Shown here piece after piece: positions 13,901-26,219 of a stretch of 64,000 bases of DNA; within the stretch, counting starts at the first letter, position 1; each line of letters starts with the position of its first letter. The position numbers and the translations under genes are program-made. Below the pieces are notes generated by a model. That model had not been told where the DNA came from. It did not search any database and saw only the letters and a program-made list of their open reading frames with translations. Source of the stretch: Glandiceps talaboti (Eukaryota > Hemichordata > Enteropneusta > Spengelidae). The stretch is taken from assembly GCF_964340395.1 (NCBI RefSeq), contig NC_135558.1:22134064-22198063 (forward strand). Direction: 5' to 3'.

Positions 13901-14649
13901 TTACCCATTGTGAATATGTACAAAGAGGTCAGGTAATTACCCATTGTGAATATGTACAAAGAGGTCAGGTAATTACCCACTGTGAATATGTACAAAGAGG
14001 TAAGGTAATTACCCATTGTGAATATGTACAAAGAGGTCAGGTAATTACCCATTGTGAATATGTACAAAGAGGTAAGGTAATTACCCATTGTGAATATGTA
14101 CAAAGAGGTCAGGTAATTACCCATTGTGAATATGTACAAAGAGGTAAGGTAATTACCCATTGTGAATATGTAGAAAGAGGTAAGGTAATTACCCATTGTG
14201 AATATGTACAAAGAGGTCAGGTAATAACCCATTGTGAATATGTACAAAGAGGTCAGGTAATTACCCATTGTGAATATGTAGAAAGGGGTCAGGTAATTAC
14301 CCATTGTGAATATGTAGAAAGAGGTAAAGTAATTACCCATAGTGAATATGTAGAAAGAGGTCAGGTAATTACCCATTGTGAATATGTACAAAGAGGTCAG
14401 GTAATTACCCACTGTGAATATGTAGAAAGAGGTAAGGTAATTACCCATTGTGAATATGTAGAAAGAGGTCAGGTAATTACCCATTGTGAATATGTACAAA
14501 GAGGTCAGGTAATTACCCATTGTGAATATATACAAAGAGGTCAGGTAATTACCCATTGTGAATATGTAGAAAGAGGTAAGGTAATTACCCATTGTGAATA
14601 TGTACAAAGAGGTCAGGTAATTACCCATTGTGAATATGTAAGTAGTTAA

Positions 14650-15880
14650 AAATCTTGAAACGAAACCATAAACGTGACGGCAGAGATGCAAGTATTGCTT
14701 ACTGAACGATATCAGTGACACTGCAATAACATATTAGACAGGTTTCATGCAAGTGTGGGACAAAGTCATTCAATTTCGTTAGTAGAATTTGAAAACATCG
14801 CATTCATTCTATATATCCATGATTTATGAGACAGAAGTGGCACGGCCCTGGGCAACTTTAAGACTTTGATTAATGGGTGCTATTTGTCAAATAAGCATTT
14901 CCAGTGTGTCTATTCGTAAATCTTCTCATAATTATGAGACAGATACGTTTAGTAATTATATTTGTGTCGTAACAATTAAGTGTGGCCACGAGTCAAGACT
15001 TGTGTAGTGTACATGGAAGATTTATGGTACCCCTGTGTTCAGTTTAACTTTGGAAAACGTATTAAACTTTCCAACGATCAATGGGTCGCTATACGGAGTT
15101 TAACCGTAAACACAGCATACATACGACAATGTACAACATTACTACTTGAATACAGCACACTAAAGTTGTATTACACTAATGTACTTTACAGTAGTTTACT
15201 GTACAACTTTGGTATGTGATTCTGTGTATTGGAGTGGTGTGTATTCGAGTAGGGTATGTCACAAAACTACCAGCTACCAATATGATGTCTGTTGACAACA
15301 CGGCATAAGTTAAGCAAGCATTCTACGTTTTCCCAATGAGCTGTTCATTTTTGTCTATAACAAGGTCCTACAATTGTTTATCTTCTTTTATCTATATTGT
15401 ACCAACATGTTCATTCATTTAACGTCGTCTCATAACAGTTTTAGTACTGTATTATACTTTTATCATTGTGTCGTTGTATTTTATTGATTCTTACATTGTG
15501 TGAGACAGAAACGTCAGTGAAGTGAATGGCAACAATTGTCGGAAATGTGTGCTTCTTTTATTTTCATACCTACCAATGCCCTCAAGCTCTGTTTATGATT
15601 ACAGCAACTGGTAAGAGTTCAATATTGTAGTTTGACAGAGTCTTGTTTATCTTTCAAACCAATTGTTTTAAAGTTTTAGTCGACCCCTGTGTAGCCATGT
15701 ACACGTCACTCTAGTTGTTAACCATATTTCGTATTTGTAGATTTTACGTGAGTCATTTATATATTTAAAAATGCATTACGGTGGATTACATTGACTAAAA
15801 TAATGGTTATGTAATCGTCAGGTTAAATGGAGAAAATATGAGTTATATGACTGCTTTTGATATTGTTAGGAGAACTCAAC
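14650..15880. other. Unique AT-rich DNA with no supported gene
   Basis: This is the right flank of the satellite. A 79-codon ORF at 14980-15219 on plus lacks any recognisable motif and is the kind of length expected by chance in such DNA. I see no repeat, RNA gene or regulatory cluster here. Confidence 0.6.
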
Positions 15881-15919
15881 ACTTTTCAGAAACAAAGATA
15901 TTAAGGGCAAGGTGTCACA

Positions 15920-16175
15920 TAACACAATTGAAAGATGAGTCTTGCCATCTATGTGACACATAATACAATGGAAAGTGACATGGATAGATGAGTCTTCCCA
16001 TCTATGTAACACATAACACAAAGGAAAGTGATATGGATAGATGAATCTTCCCATCTATGTCACACATAACACAATGGAAAGTGATATGGATAGATGAATC
16101 TTCCCATCTATGTAACACATAACACAATGGAAAGTTATTGGATAAATGAGTCTTGCCGTCTATGTGACACTCTAA
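15920..16175. repeat. 53-bp minisatellite, about 5 copies
   Basis: Units carry GATGAGTCTTCCCATCTATG, then an ACACATAACACAA-type stretch, then GGAAAGTGATATGGATA, with scattered substitutions. The 62-codon minus-strand ORF across it is a product of the repeat. Confidence 0.85.
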
Positions 16176-16280
16176 TGTTTGCGTTAGCTTTTACATGTAT
16201 CCAGACATAAATATGTATAAGAATTCAAATTTCATTATAAAGTGACCAGTAAATCTAAGTCATGAATTTTAAACAAAAGC

Positions 16281-16407
16281 TACTAATACGTGATAATTCT
16301 ATGACGACCCTGTGACAGGATACTAATACGTGATAATTCTATGACGACCCTGTGACAGGATACTAATACGTGATAATTCTATGACGACCCTGTGACAGGA
16401 TACTAAT
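16281..16407. repeat. 40-bp direct repeat, three perfect copies plus a stub
   Basis: Copies at 16281-16320, 16321-16360 and 16361-16400 each begin TACTAATACGTGATAATT and end CTGTGACAGGA. They are followed by a 7-bp partial copy. The perfect identity indicates a recent expansion. Confidence 0.95.
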
Positions 16408-17290
16408 TTTAAATGATGGTTGGATTCTTATTGCAATATACGTGCAATCCCAAAAGCTGGTAAACTTATCCATATACTTGATATCAAGGCATTTATATCC
16501 TTATCTCTTGTGGATGTATACCTCTCTTGTTAAACAATGAAATATTCAATGCAACTGTTTCCTTCCTGAAGGCATTTCTACAATATCTACATAGCTCTCT
16601 TGACTAACGACATCCGTTTAACCATTATATGTGTAGCAAGATAACGAAGGTCTTCGTCCTGAAATTCACCAAACGTTTGATTCACTCGTCGATGTTCATG
16701 ATTAAAATACATATTTCGCACATAAGATATCAAAATGTGTTTGTTTCTTTTACCATATTGTGGTTTTTTTTATACCTTTGGTCTAGTGTTTGTAATACAT
16801 AATTTCTGAAATTCAACTCTAATAGATAGAGTAAATATGATTTATATGAACAGATATGTAGACTCAAAGGTAGATTCAACGATTTGAAGAAATTGGATAA
16901 TAAGCCATTCTTAGCTTACATCCTCTATATCTATACTTTATTCATTGTGAGAGACTCATTGAATTTACTATTCTACACTTAGTCGTCATCAACTCTACTT
17001 ATCGCTATCTGTTCAAATGCTGAATTGCCTGCTACTTGTCTAATGTCGTGGAAATAGCGACCGACAGATTATCACAACGATGACAAGTACTTAATGTTAT
17101 ATTGAAATGGCTTAGCCAAGTCATTAAAAACTACTGTCTACTTCAGTGATCATTAAATTACCGAAATCCAATTAAGATAAATACATACAATAGCTTAGTA
17201 AGTCCAACATTTGTACTATCTCAAATTAAATATCACCTTATATTTCGCTATTAACATTTGGAAGTACAGTACAAATAATAAGATGGGAAT
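16408..17290. other. Unique AT-rich DNA, nothing recognised
   Basis: No long ORF, tRNA, repeat or transposon end is visible in this stretch. Confidence 0.6.
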
Positions 17291-17376
17291 ATACACCCTT
17301 TGTATGAGTTTCAGGTCGCTACCATGATAATTGATACACCCTTTGTATGAGTTTCAGGTCGCTACCATGATAATTG
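17291..17376. repeat. 43-bp perfect tandem duplication
   Basis: Two adjacent identical copies, 17291-17333 and 17334-17376, each starting ATACACCCTTTGTATGAG. This is a recent tandem duplication. Confidence 0.95.
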
Positions 17377-17887
17377 CACAATATGTAGTTAATTATAAGG
17401 CAACATTACGGTAGGAATCTCTATATATGAGTATGGCTCAAGTTTTGACTGTAATGACTTCAAACAGTATATCATTTCAATTACACATCTTGCTATGTAA
17501 ACATTGTGACTCTGTTAAGTCCATTAAGTTCGTTTTATTTAAAAACAACAGTGGTCGAAGTATTACTGCTATGATTTACACCCAAAAACATCTCCACGAT
17601 TTCATCAATGGCCTCTTTTTTACCAGAACATCATTATCTCCTTGTTACTTTGTATCACAAGGTAAAAATGTGATCGTATCTCCTGAGTATTTATATATAC
17701 AGTTGCCTTGATGACGTCATACTTCTTTCCAATGTATCAGTATATCAAAATAACAAATTTTGAAACCTATCAAGTGACCTAGGAATGATTTAATGGGAAT
17801 ACGTAATATGACGTAGATAACAGAGTAAACTGCCGTAGGATATATTTGAAATTTTGATGTTATTCCTTTTGTTGACTACGATTTGTA
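17377..17887. other. Unique DNA, one weak ORF, one perfect CRE-type palindrome
   Basis: A 94-codon ATG ORF lies at 17427-17711 on plus. It has no recognisable motif and I do not call it a gene. TGACGTCA occurs at 17712-17719, directly after the ORF stop. Confidence 0.5.
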
Positions 17888-18080
17888 ATAAGCTCACTGC
17901 AATGTGATAACTCACAATATAAACAATAAATTTGCAATGAGCTCACTGCATTGTGATAACTTGATATGTAAACAATACATTGACAATGTACTCACTGCAT
18001 TGTGATAACTTGATATAGAAACAATACATTGGCAATGCACTCACTGTGATAACTTGATATATAACAATACATTCGTTATA
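17888..18080. repeat. About 50-bp minisatellite, just under 4 degenerate copies
   Basis: Repeating blocks contain CTCACTGCATTGTGATAACT followed by a GATAT...AACAATACATT segment. The last copy is shortened. Confidence 0.85.
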
Positions 18081-18753
18081 TGCTTACTGCAGAACTGACA
18101 AGACTAACGTCATTACTAAAACAACAAATACTGCACCATTGAAAATATGCACAGACAGACAGACGCACGCACGGCGTAATAAAGGTATTAATTCAGCATA
18201 AACATGTTTGTGTAAGATTGACGTAAGACCTAGTTACTTCAAAGCTAGGCAATGAACGTTGTGTTACTATTATCAGGCCATTGATAAAGGTACAGATATT
18301 GAACACCATGTTCGAAAGTTTGATTAACATTTACAGTAAAATGTCTAGAAATATAGAAAATGACTCATGGATACTGTGCAGGGTCATGTCACCTTATTAA
18401 GCACAACGTCTATTCGTAATAATCCAATTTATCTTCATGTTTTGTCAACATTGCAATTTAAAGATGTTTGTTATCTCTATAAAACCTATTAAGTTATGCA
18501 CTGATGAGGAAATCCTGGCAATGGAAAAAAGATGTTATGTTGACATTTCCATCATAGTATGAGTTAAGGTTATCTTATAATGGGTAAGTGTGTAGAGACT
18601 CAATATTACAATAAAGTTTACTTACTTAGCTTTACCACAGCCAAGTATTGTTATAACAACATTGAATACATGTACATCCAAAAATGAAACGTTCATTTTA
18701 TCTTCCCCGACTGCTCCGCATTCAGTGTGTTTACCACAGCTATAGCTAGGCCC

Positions 18754-18754
<1 letters not shown>
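18081..18754. other. Unique AT-rich DNA, nothing recognised
   Basis: Only a short GACA run near 18151 stands out. There is no supported gene. Confidence 0.6.
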
Positions 18755-18785
<31 letters not shown>

Positions 18786-19170
18786 TGTATGTATGTATGT
18801 ATGCATGTACGTACGTACGTATGTATGTATGTATGTATGTATGTATGTATGTATGTATGTATGCAGGTAGGTTGGTTGGTAGGGAGGCAGGGAGACAGGC
18901 AGGCAGGTAAGTGATTTAGTGGGAAGGTAGGTAGTACATAGGTATGTATTGTACATGTATATTAAGTAGATGTCCGGGGGGTTAGGTGGGAAAGTAGGTA
19001 TTTAGTAGGTAGATTGGTAGGTAGATTGGTAGGCGGCAAGGTAGGTAGGTAGGTAGATAGATAGGTAAGAAGGTTGTGAGATTGGTAGATAGCTAACTAG
19101 TAAACTGGTTAGTGACTGGGATATAGGTAGGTAGTGAACTAGGTAAGTGCGTAGGTAGGTAGGTAACTGT
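18755..19170. repeat. (GTAT)n microsatellite grading into GGTA-rich degenerate repeat
   Basis: 18755-18863 is (GTAT)n with an internal (GTAC)n block. To about 19170 it decays into imperfect GGTA, GGCA and GGTT words. The YIHT-type ORFs here are products of the repeat. Confidence 0.9.
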
Positions 19171-19191
19171 GCTGTATTGAATTTAATTGAC

Positions 19192-19416
19192 TTGTATTGT
19201 ATTGTATTGTATTGTATTGTATTGTATTGTATTGTATTGTATTGTATTGTACTACATTGCTGCATTGCATTGCATATCATTGTATTGTATCATATTATAT
19301 TATATTATATTATATTGTATTGTATTGTATTGTATTGTATTGTATTGTATTGTATTGTATTGTACTGTACTGTACTGTACTGTACTGTACTGTACTGTAC
19401 TGTACTGTACTGTATT
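19192..19416. repeat. Compound pentanucleotide array (TTGTA, TATTA, TACTG)
   Basis: (TTGTA)n at 19192-19252 and then, after a short TGCAT-rich interval, blocks of TATTA, TATTG and finally TACTG to 19416. Adjacent block words differ by one base. The overlapping LYCIV ORFs in several frames are simple-repeat translations. Confidence 0.95.
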
Positions 19417-20192
19417 GTGTATTAAGAATATAATAATATTATGAGTGTTTATGTATTAATACCTACTAGGATTAACAACTGTTTCCGAATTGCCATGCAA
19501 ATGATACATGAGCTCTATTTAATAATTAATCATAGCTTGAGATTATCGTAAAACAAATCAGTCATACAAAACCAATCCATAACTCCCGTCCACACACACC
19601 CCGTGTTTTTATGATAAGATATTGCTTAGTCAGTTTCGAGGCAGTCTTATATGTCTATACATATTAAGGAAGATACATAGTTTGAATTGCTGTTTATATA
19701 TACAATACGCATACTATTTAAGACAGACACATTATATTTACGCTATAGATACTCCAAGTTTGTATGGATCTACTATTGGCACTAAAGATGATTCGTGACC
19801 TTGAGGGGCCATTTTACATGTCAAATATTGAAAAGAAAACTGGTGAGATAGCTATCTCATCTATGCCTAGTGATTGGTGAGGCTACATCCATTTCAGATT
19901 ATTTCCAGGTGGCTGTAATGGAATCTATAGCTCGTCAAACCTCTTATCGGCCCATTTATGACATCCTCCTTTGACATTTCTAATCGGGCAACTACATTTT
20001 AATCAGGAAAATATTTTTAGCTTAGACCTGCGGTAAAAGAAAAAAAACACATTATAACCACCAGACATTGAGCTCAAATGATTGTTTATTAGAAATGTAC
20101 GACGTTGATATCTTTAACATCATATATCATCGTAAGGTTTACCCATTGTGGCAATTGTTTATAACCATGATTTATTCTCTAAAGCAAGTACT
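19417..20192. other. Unique AT-rich DNA, nothing recognised
   Basis: No ORF beyond chance length, and no transposon end or RNA gene seen. Confidence 0.6.
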
Positions 20193-20366
20193 ATACATAC
20201 ATACATACATACATACATACATACATACATACATACATACACATACATACACCTACCTGCCTGCCTGCCTGCCTACCTACCTACCTACCTACCTACACAC
20301 ACACACATACATACATACATACATACATACATACATACATACATACATACATACATACATACATTT
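20193..20366. repeat. (ATAC)n compound microsatellite
   Basis: (ATAC)n, then CTGC and CTAC blocks (about 20252-20294), a short (AC)n, then (ATAC)n again. Confidence 0.95.
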
Positions 20367-21215
20367 AAGCATTTGACGATATATAGTATTAGTTTGTTTT
20401 TATCATTATATGCAATGGTATGCACTTAGTATCTCATTGTGTTGTCAAAAGATAGCAAATTAATTGTTTTCAAACATTTGTATTTGCATTATGGCAGGGT
20501 CTTTCAATAAATCAATTACATAGTGTAGAAAAACAATATGGCGATGTGTATATGTAGGAAATACTGCTCTAGATGCATTGTGGGATATAAATAGACATTT
20601 ATCAGTAGGGTCTGAGATTAGACGTGGCAAATATTTATTACACAAAATTCGCAGTCTCTTTGTATTCTCTTTGTATTCTCTTTGCAGTCTCTTTGTCCAA
20701 AAACAACCATTTTCAGATTAATGCATAATGATTGCATTTTTTTACCAGACAACTTATTGCGATCTTTTCTATTTAATTTATAATAAGCAGAATGCCTTTT
20801 GTAGTCTAACATAGTTTTCAATGACATCTTTATTGCTCTATGTAAATTATTTTAAACGGATAAAAATGGTCAATGGTAACTAGGCACGTAAAGATAAAAT
20901 TATTAACAATACATGTAATATAGCATATTCTTTGGGTACCATTGGCCTACTGTATTATCGTCAATAGACACGCTGCTTGGAATGATTTACATTTTGTCTG
21001 AGCACGTGGTCATACAGTCAATCAGATATTGAACGTTTTATTTGAACTTTCCATGTGTTAATACGCTAATGGTTTACGTTTGTTTCAATATTTCGTCGTC
21101 ATTTAGTACTTTTATTTTTTTGTTTGCATTTGTCCTCTTTTCCAAAAATACGGTAAATCGTTTATCGTTAAATTATGTTTAAAAACGTCATTGTATCATC
21201 TTCATGACATTTTAA
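20367..21215. other. Unique AT-rich DNA with a short CTCTTTGTATT repeat
   Basis: A small direct repeat of about 11 bp lies near 20648-20700. Otherwise no gene or element is recognised. Confidence 0.6.
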
Positions 21216-21797
21216 ACTCCTGTAAGGGGAGGTTATGTTATGCTTTTGTCTGTCTGTCTGTCTGTCTGCGTCTATGTATGTATGTGTGGCTGTCTGTCTC
21301 TGTCTGTGGACACGATATCTCAAAAGCTAGTGTACCGAACTTGCTACACATCTTCCATATGCTAAACACAAGAACTGGTTATATTTTGGTAATCATCCAA
21401 CAACAATTTTATTTAGTCATTTGCATAATTAAAGGTTTTTAGTAATTAGGACATATCTTAAGAATGCATAATTCAAGTTGCATATTTATTGTAATGCTTG
21501 TTGCTGTAGCTTACAGTTTTAATGAGTAATTTGCATACTTAATGAACTTTGGTAATTAGGCTTTATCTTAAGAATGCAAGCTTCAAATTCTATATAATTT
21601 GGCACAGACATCAACCATAACAAAGCACACATATCCTATAAAATCCTGTACCTGTTGGCATACTTTTAACTTTCAATGATTAATGTGCATAATTTTCGGT
21701 AATTAGGTTATCTTAATAAGAATGCATACTAATATTGTGTGTAGGGGAGAAAAACCTATGTTTTAGCCTTACGGGAGGCATTCAGTTTAAATCTGGT
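21216..21797 (+). mobile_element. Tandem-core interspersed element, copy 1
   Basis: The 5' part carries CTGTAAGGGGAGG and a (TCTG)n run (21246-21306), followed by GACACGATATCTCAAAA and CTTCCATATG. The core has two to three degenerate ~140-bp monomers that include GTAATTAGG and ATCTTAAGAATGCA. The 3' end is TTACGGGAGGCATTC, running to CTGGT. It shares these parts with the elements at 36734-37545, 42824-44128 and 55270-56075. It has no coding capacity. The plan (microsatellite, tandem core, conserved ends with inverted similarity) recalls the molluscan 'pearl' and insect DINE/HINE elements, which are non-autonomous Helitron relatives. That assignment is inference. Confidence 0.7.
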
Positions 21798-23712
21798 TAA
21801 CATTTAGGGAGTATTTTTAAATGAGCTAAACTATATATTTATAAACGTCTAACAAAACAGTGACTGAAAGTGTAAGGACAAGAATAAGGTACAATAGAAA
21901 ATAAAAGTTAATGTTTATTGATATTCATTTATTTCTGAAATCCTAATTAACTCAAGATTATTAATGTCATAGAAAACAATAAACGTGAGGCGGTATTTAA
22001 TGGCCAACATTTACAGCTACTTTAATTTATTTGTATGTCATGACATGATTCTGACATTTTCAATATTTCGACTTGTTCACATTAAAATATCTTCTTGGGT
22101 AAATATTCGTCGTCATTATCTAGGGTTGAAATAGTGAAGCTACGTGGTTAGCAGGTGGCAATGAGGTAAATCCGTGACATGAATAAATTTACGGCAATTT
22201 GCGTGGGTGTAGCCTTGCCTATAGTCAATACCTGTCCAATAGCTTTATCTTCCATCGCCGTCAGCCACATTACAAAGGTTTTGTGCTTCTCACATAGCTG
22301 AAATTATATTTCAATTTCTACCTGATAAAATGAAGGATTTCCTTGTACAGGTGCTATGTGTATTTCAACGTGAGCTGTACGGTTTAAGACAGTGTATATT
22401 TAGTCACTTTTATATTCTGTGTTAGTATCTTTAAATATACAAAACAGTAGAGTAATTATCACTAAACTGTGTTACTGCAGATAAGCTTATGTTGATATTT
22501 GAAACCTCAGAGTAACAAATATGAATAATATATTTAGAGAGTATGACAGCTTTATGGCTTTATTATCATGAACATATCTAAGTCATGCCGAACACTGCAA
22601 GTATTATTTTTGCTAAAATTATTGGATATTTCATCTTCAGCACAAATTCTGTCGTAAGTGTTGATGATATCAGGTGACCAAACAGATATATCACCATCCA
22701 CTATTCTTTGTTATTCAGTACATTTCAAAATAGGCAAATGTTCGTGTGTTTGTTGCTCGCGTAATCTTTTTTTCTATAAATATGTATCATCGATTGTCCT
22801 CGATTCATTTTCATTATTCCAAATAAATATTCCATCAAATAATAGGTGAGTAAGAGATAGGTGCGTCACATCCTGTTTCACACTTTATGGTGTTTCAATT
22901 TGTTTCACCTATTGTATTTATCATAGCTTAACACGCTACCGGCCTATAAAACATCCGTGTTTTGGTTCCTAATTATAATTTGTATTTCATATTTATTTAC
23001 AAGTTATTGATTTTAGCTTATATGCATGACTGTGTGCTCTATATTCGCTATCAGCATCGTACCTGTCCAGCAAGACGTGATTTCGTGAGGTATAAAATAA
23101 GGCAAAAACAAATACGAAATACATAGTGCACATAGTCAAAGTTGGCTGACCTTTCAATGCCGTAAAACATTCATTCCATTATACTAATTGACAAATGGTG
23201 GCCTACGTGACGAAATAAGTAATAATTCACTTCAGTAAATTATTACAATGATTTATACCAGCCATGCATAATGAATAATAACTTTACCTCAGACACATGC
23301 TAAGATATGTAGATAATACCATGATGTTGAAGGTAATTAAAAAGCGAGATTGTTTCACTTCGCATTGTCTATGTGTTCGAGAAACGTTTGTGAAGTAAAG
23401 TGTGTCAGCACAAATATCCAAACATTTATATAACACCTACTTTGATATGTAACTTACCGTTAAGGGTCTCATTTCAAATAATGTATATCAAGGCATAAAT
23501 TATTCCCATCTATTCTTACTATCATGTTACAAGACGTCAGCTGCTCGCCAATGACAGACTAAAAATGTACCACCCGTAACGCCGGAGTTTCAAATAGATT
23601 CAGAATTATTAATAGTATACCCAATAGCTAAAAAAGTGTCAATAAAAATATAAATAAATATCTTAAATGAATATACATCTATCAATGTCAGATTTGCCTA
23701 GTATGACATCAA
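21798..23712. other. Unique AT-rich DNA, nothing recognised
   Basis: A 63-codon ORF at 22658-22849 shows no motif. No repeat or transposon end is visible over this 1.9-kb stretch. Confidence 0.6.
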
Positions 23713-23813
23713 CACACACACACACACACACACACATACACATACATACATACATACATACATACATACATACATACATGTACATACATACATACATACA
23801 TACATACATACAT

Positions 23814-23848
<35 letters not shown>

Positions 23849-23860
23849 TACATACATACA

Positions 23861-23891
<31 letters not shown>
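23713..23891. repeat. (AC)n/(ATAC)n compound microsatellite
   Basis: (AC)n, then (ATAC)n with an internal ATGT interruption, (AC)n again, and (ATAC)n to the TATATAAAAC boundary. Confidence 0.95.
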
Positions 23892-23894
<3 letters not shown>

Positions 23895-24003
23895 AAACGT
23901 TCTTCTCTGAATTCTCATGTCAATACGTTAGTTTTAAATATATTTTTGCCAAACAGTACGCATTGAGAGCGAAAAATACATCTCTACAACATACGCATAC
24001 TCA

Positions 24004-24148
24004 TACACACACACACACACACACACGCACGCACGCGCGCGCGTGCGCGCGCGCACTCACTCACTCACTCACTCACTCACTCACTCACTCACTCACTCAC
24101 CCACCCACCCACCCACCTACTCACTCACTCACTCACTCACTCACTCAC
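24004..24148. repeat. (AC)n-(GC)n-(ACTC)n compound microsatellite
   Basis: (AC)n runs into GCAC and GCGC words (about 24027-24052, a potential Z-DNA tract), then (ACTC)n, a short (ACCC)n block, and (ACTC)n again. Confidence 0.95.
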
Positions 24149-24321
24149 GCGCTCACATGAACGCATGTGGAATAACAGTTTTTGGTTATAACGAAAATTC
24201 AGTGGTTCTAAAATAAATGTCCCAAGAGCGATATACATAAAAAAAATATAGAATGAAAGTCAGCAGGGAGGGTTATCGTTGACAATCAAAATGGGTTCAA
24301 ACATCGACTTTTAACATAATG

Positions 24322-24399
24322 TGGCTTCTCTGTATCAATCACTTAGTTCGTGGCCTATAATATGGCTTCTCTGTATCAATCACTTAGTTCGTGGCCTAT
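24322..24399. repeat. 41-bp tandem duplication
   Basis: Two adjacent copies containing TGGCTTCTCTGTATCAATCA and CACTTAGTTCGTGGCCTAT, offset by 41 bp and nearly identical. Confidence 0.9.
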
Positions 24400-25479
24400 C
24401 TTATCTGTAAAAATAAGACATTTTGTTATTGATAGTTTCCTAGTTAGACGACTCGTGCAAGCTGCTTGTCAAGCATGGCATGGAATAAACGATAAACTTT
24501 AAAAGGACACAGGATTAATCTTTACATCTTGAAATATTTTCAAAATATTTATTTTATAAGTAAGTGAACATATGACAGCAGAAAGTTTCAAATTCAGCAT
24601 ACTGTGTGTAAATGTCTATGCTTAACAACAGATTGCAAAGACTTTCCACATCGAATCATTACACATGAATTTAGTCATTTTAAACGCCTGAGAGATAGTG
24701 AATACGTTAACGAGTAATTATCGAGTAATCTCTTTTCATTTTCACTATATTTTCAAGGACATACAAATGTAGCTGTATTTTACTCAATATGTTGTCGTTA
24801 AGAGGAAGCGTCCAAAGAAAACAGCGGGACGACTTTGAATCTCCGTATGTAATTCAGGCCTTAAAGCTAGATACAGTCAAGTCAACATGATGGCTGATAC
24901 TGTTGGATAAACGTGAAGAAGTTAGCCTAAAGTGATATTTACAATAGTTGTACCCTTCTATTCAATCCAAATGTACAGAGGAATGATTAGGCACTGAACG
25001 ATATTCACAAGAGATTACGCACGATATACACAATTGCAATCTGTCTAAGATCTGACTAAAATAACCTCAACTGCAAATATTCCAAACATTTCTCGGTTTC
25101 AGACACATTCTGACTAATGTCTGATATCTGAATAATATAAAACCTGTCAGGTGGGGGATGACAATTTAGTATCTTCTCAGGGCTAGTACTATGCGCTCTT
25201 GACCACATTATCGACAATGACTGATTATGAACCACTTTCGAATTTAATCAACTGGAAATGGAAATAGAATATGTGCAAGCAGATGAGCATACACGATACT
25301 AGAGGATCCTAGTCGGTTTACCTACTATGTGACGTATAAAGGTGGGTCACATGGTATTATCTAGTGATATACCTCCACCTGATAACACCTGATTAGATAT
25401 GACCATACATTCGTCGTGTAGTTTACAGGCCTGTGTAAATAATCATCGTAAGTAAAAACAGTGATCCTTTGATTAATAT
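24400..25479. other. Unique AT-rich DNA, nothing recognised
   Basis: No supported coding or RNA gene, and no repeat structure visible. Confidence 0.6.
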
Positions 25480-25661
25480 ACATACATACATACATACATA
25501 CATACATACATACATACATACATACGTACATACGTACGTACGTACGTACGTACATACGTACATACGTACATACGTACATACATACATACATACATACATA
25601 CATACATACGTACATACATACATACATACATACATACGTATATACATACGTACATACATAC
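25480..25661. repeat. (ATAC)n/(GTAC)n microsatellite
   Basis: (ATAC)n with interspersed GTAC words concentrated near 25525-25575. The YVCM/IHTY ORFs on both strands are products of the repeat. Confidence 0.95.
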
Positions 25662-25913
25662 ACACTAACACTCATTTATCGTGCTAACCACTTTTTGGTT
25701 TGATGCGGGATGCCAATCAACTTAAAACCAGGTATTACACGTTTGTGAACTGATCCTAAATTACCGATCACTATGACAATGATTCTACAAAAGAACCCTA
25801 GGTTATTGATTTGAAGAGAGAGTGGCATATATTTATCAAATTTCTCTGTGTAACACCTGTCGATGTGACCATCAAATGGAACTGAAACTTCAACTAGGAA
25901 AACGTCGTGGCTA

Positions 25914-25969
25914 CATACATACATACATACATACATACATACATACATACATACATACATACATACATG
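25914..25969. repeat. (ATAC)n microsatellite
   Basis: About 13 units of ATAC, ending at ATGTGTGG. Confidence 0.95.
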
Positions 25970-26219
25970 TGTGGTTACTGTTTAGTACAAATAGTTTTGT
26001 TACATATTTGATTGTACAAATGAGATCCTACAATGACAAATGTATATTCCTTATGATCATTTCTCATTGAATATCTAAGGAGCCATGGTGTACGTGCTAC
26101 ACTGCAAATGAAAGTGTTGTTGACTGAGAGGACAGCTATATGTAATTGGCTTATGAATGATATAGAAACAAGTCTTCGTGGAATACACAATCCCCTCAAA
26201 TACTTTGTTTCTATGTGAC

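Larger units (their letters stand above)
74..14640. repeat. 36-bp satellite array, about 405 tandem units
   Basis: Head-to-tail units contain the core GTAATTACCCATTGTGAA followed by TATGTA, then G or C, AAAGAGGT, then C or A, AGG. The period is 36 bp throughout, apart from one 4-bp deletion near 6774. Unique sequence flanks both ends, so the whole array is in view. Two sites are strongly dimorphic: G/C after TATGTA, and C/A in GGT[C/A]AGG. Rarer recurrent variants include CATAGTG, CCAATTG, CCACTG, TAATAACC, AGATAATT, GAAATAGG, AGATGTC and the stop-creating GTCACTTA. Because 36 is divisible by three, one frame per strand stays open: ITHCEYVERGQV on plus, and YIFTMGNYLTSF on minus. I see this as non-coding satellite DNA. 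There are no spacers between units. A similarity search with the unit would show whether it is known. Confidence 0.97.

Noticed and set aside
74-14640. CRISPR array (36-bp repeats)
   Set aside because: Units abut directly with no spacers, and the context is eukaryotic.
74-14640. Telomeric repeat
   Set aside because: The unit is 36 bp with no G-rich telomere word, and unique DNA flanks both ends.
12817-14649. 610-codon plus ORF with ITHCEYVQRGQV repeats
   Set aside because: It starts at a chance GTG variant within the satellite and is pure repeat.
13789-14721. Unique N-terminal extension joined to the minus repeat ORF
   Set aside because: The start at 14721 is GTG, not ATG, and the unique part has no recognisable signal or domain.
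17427-17711. 94-codon ORF as a small gene
   Set aside because: Length is within chance for this base composition. No motif and no repeat of the pattern elsewhere.
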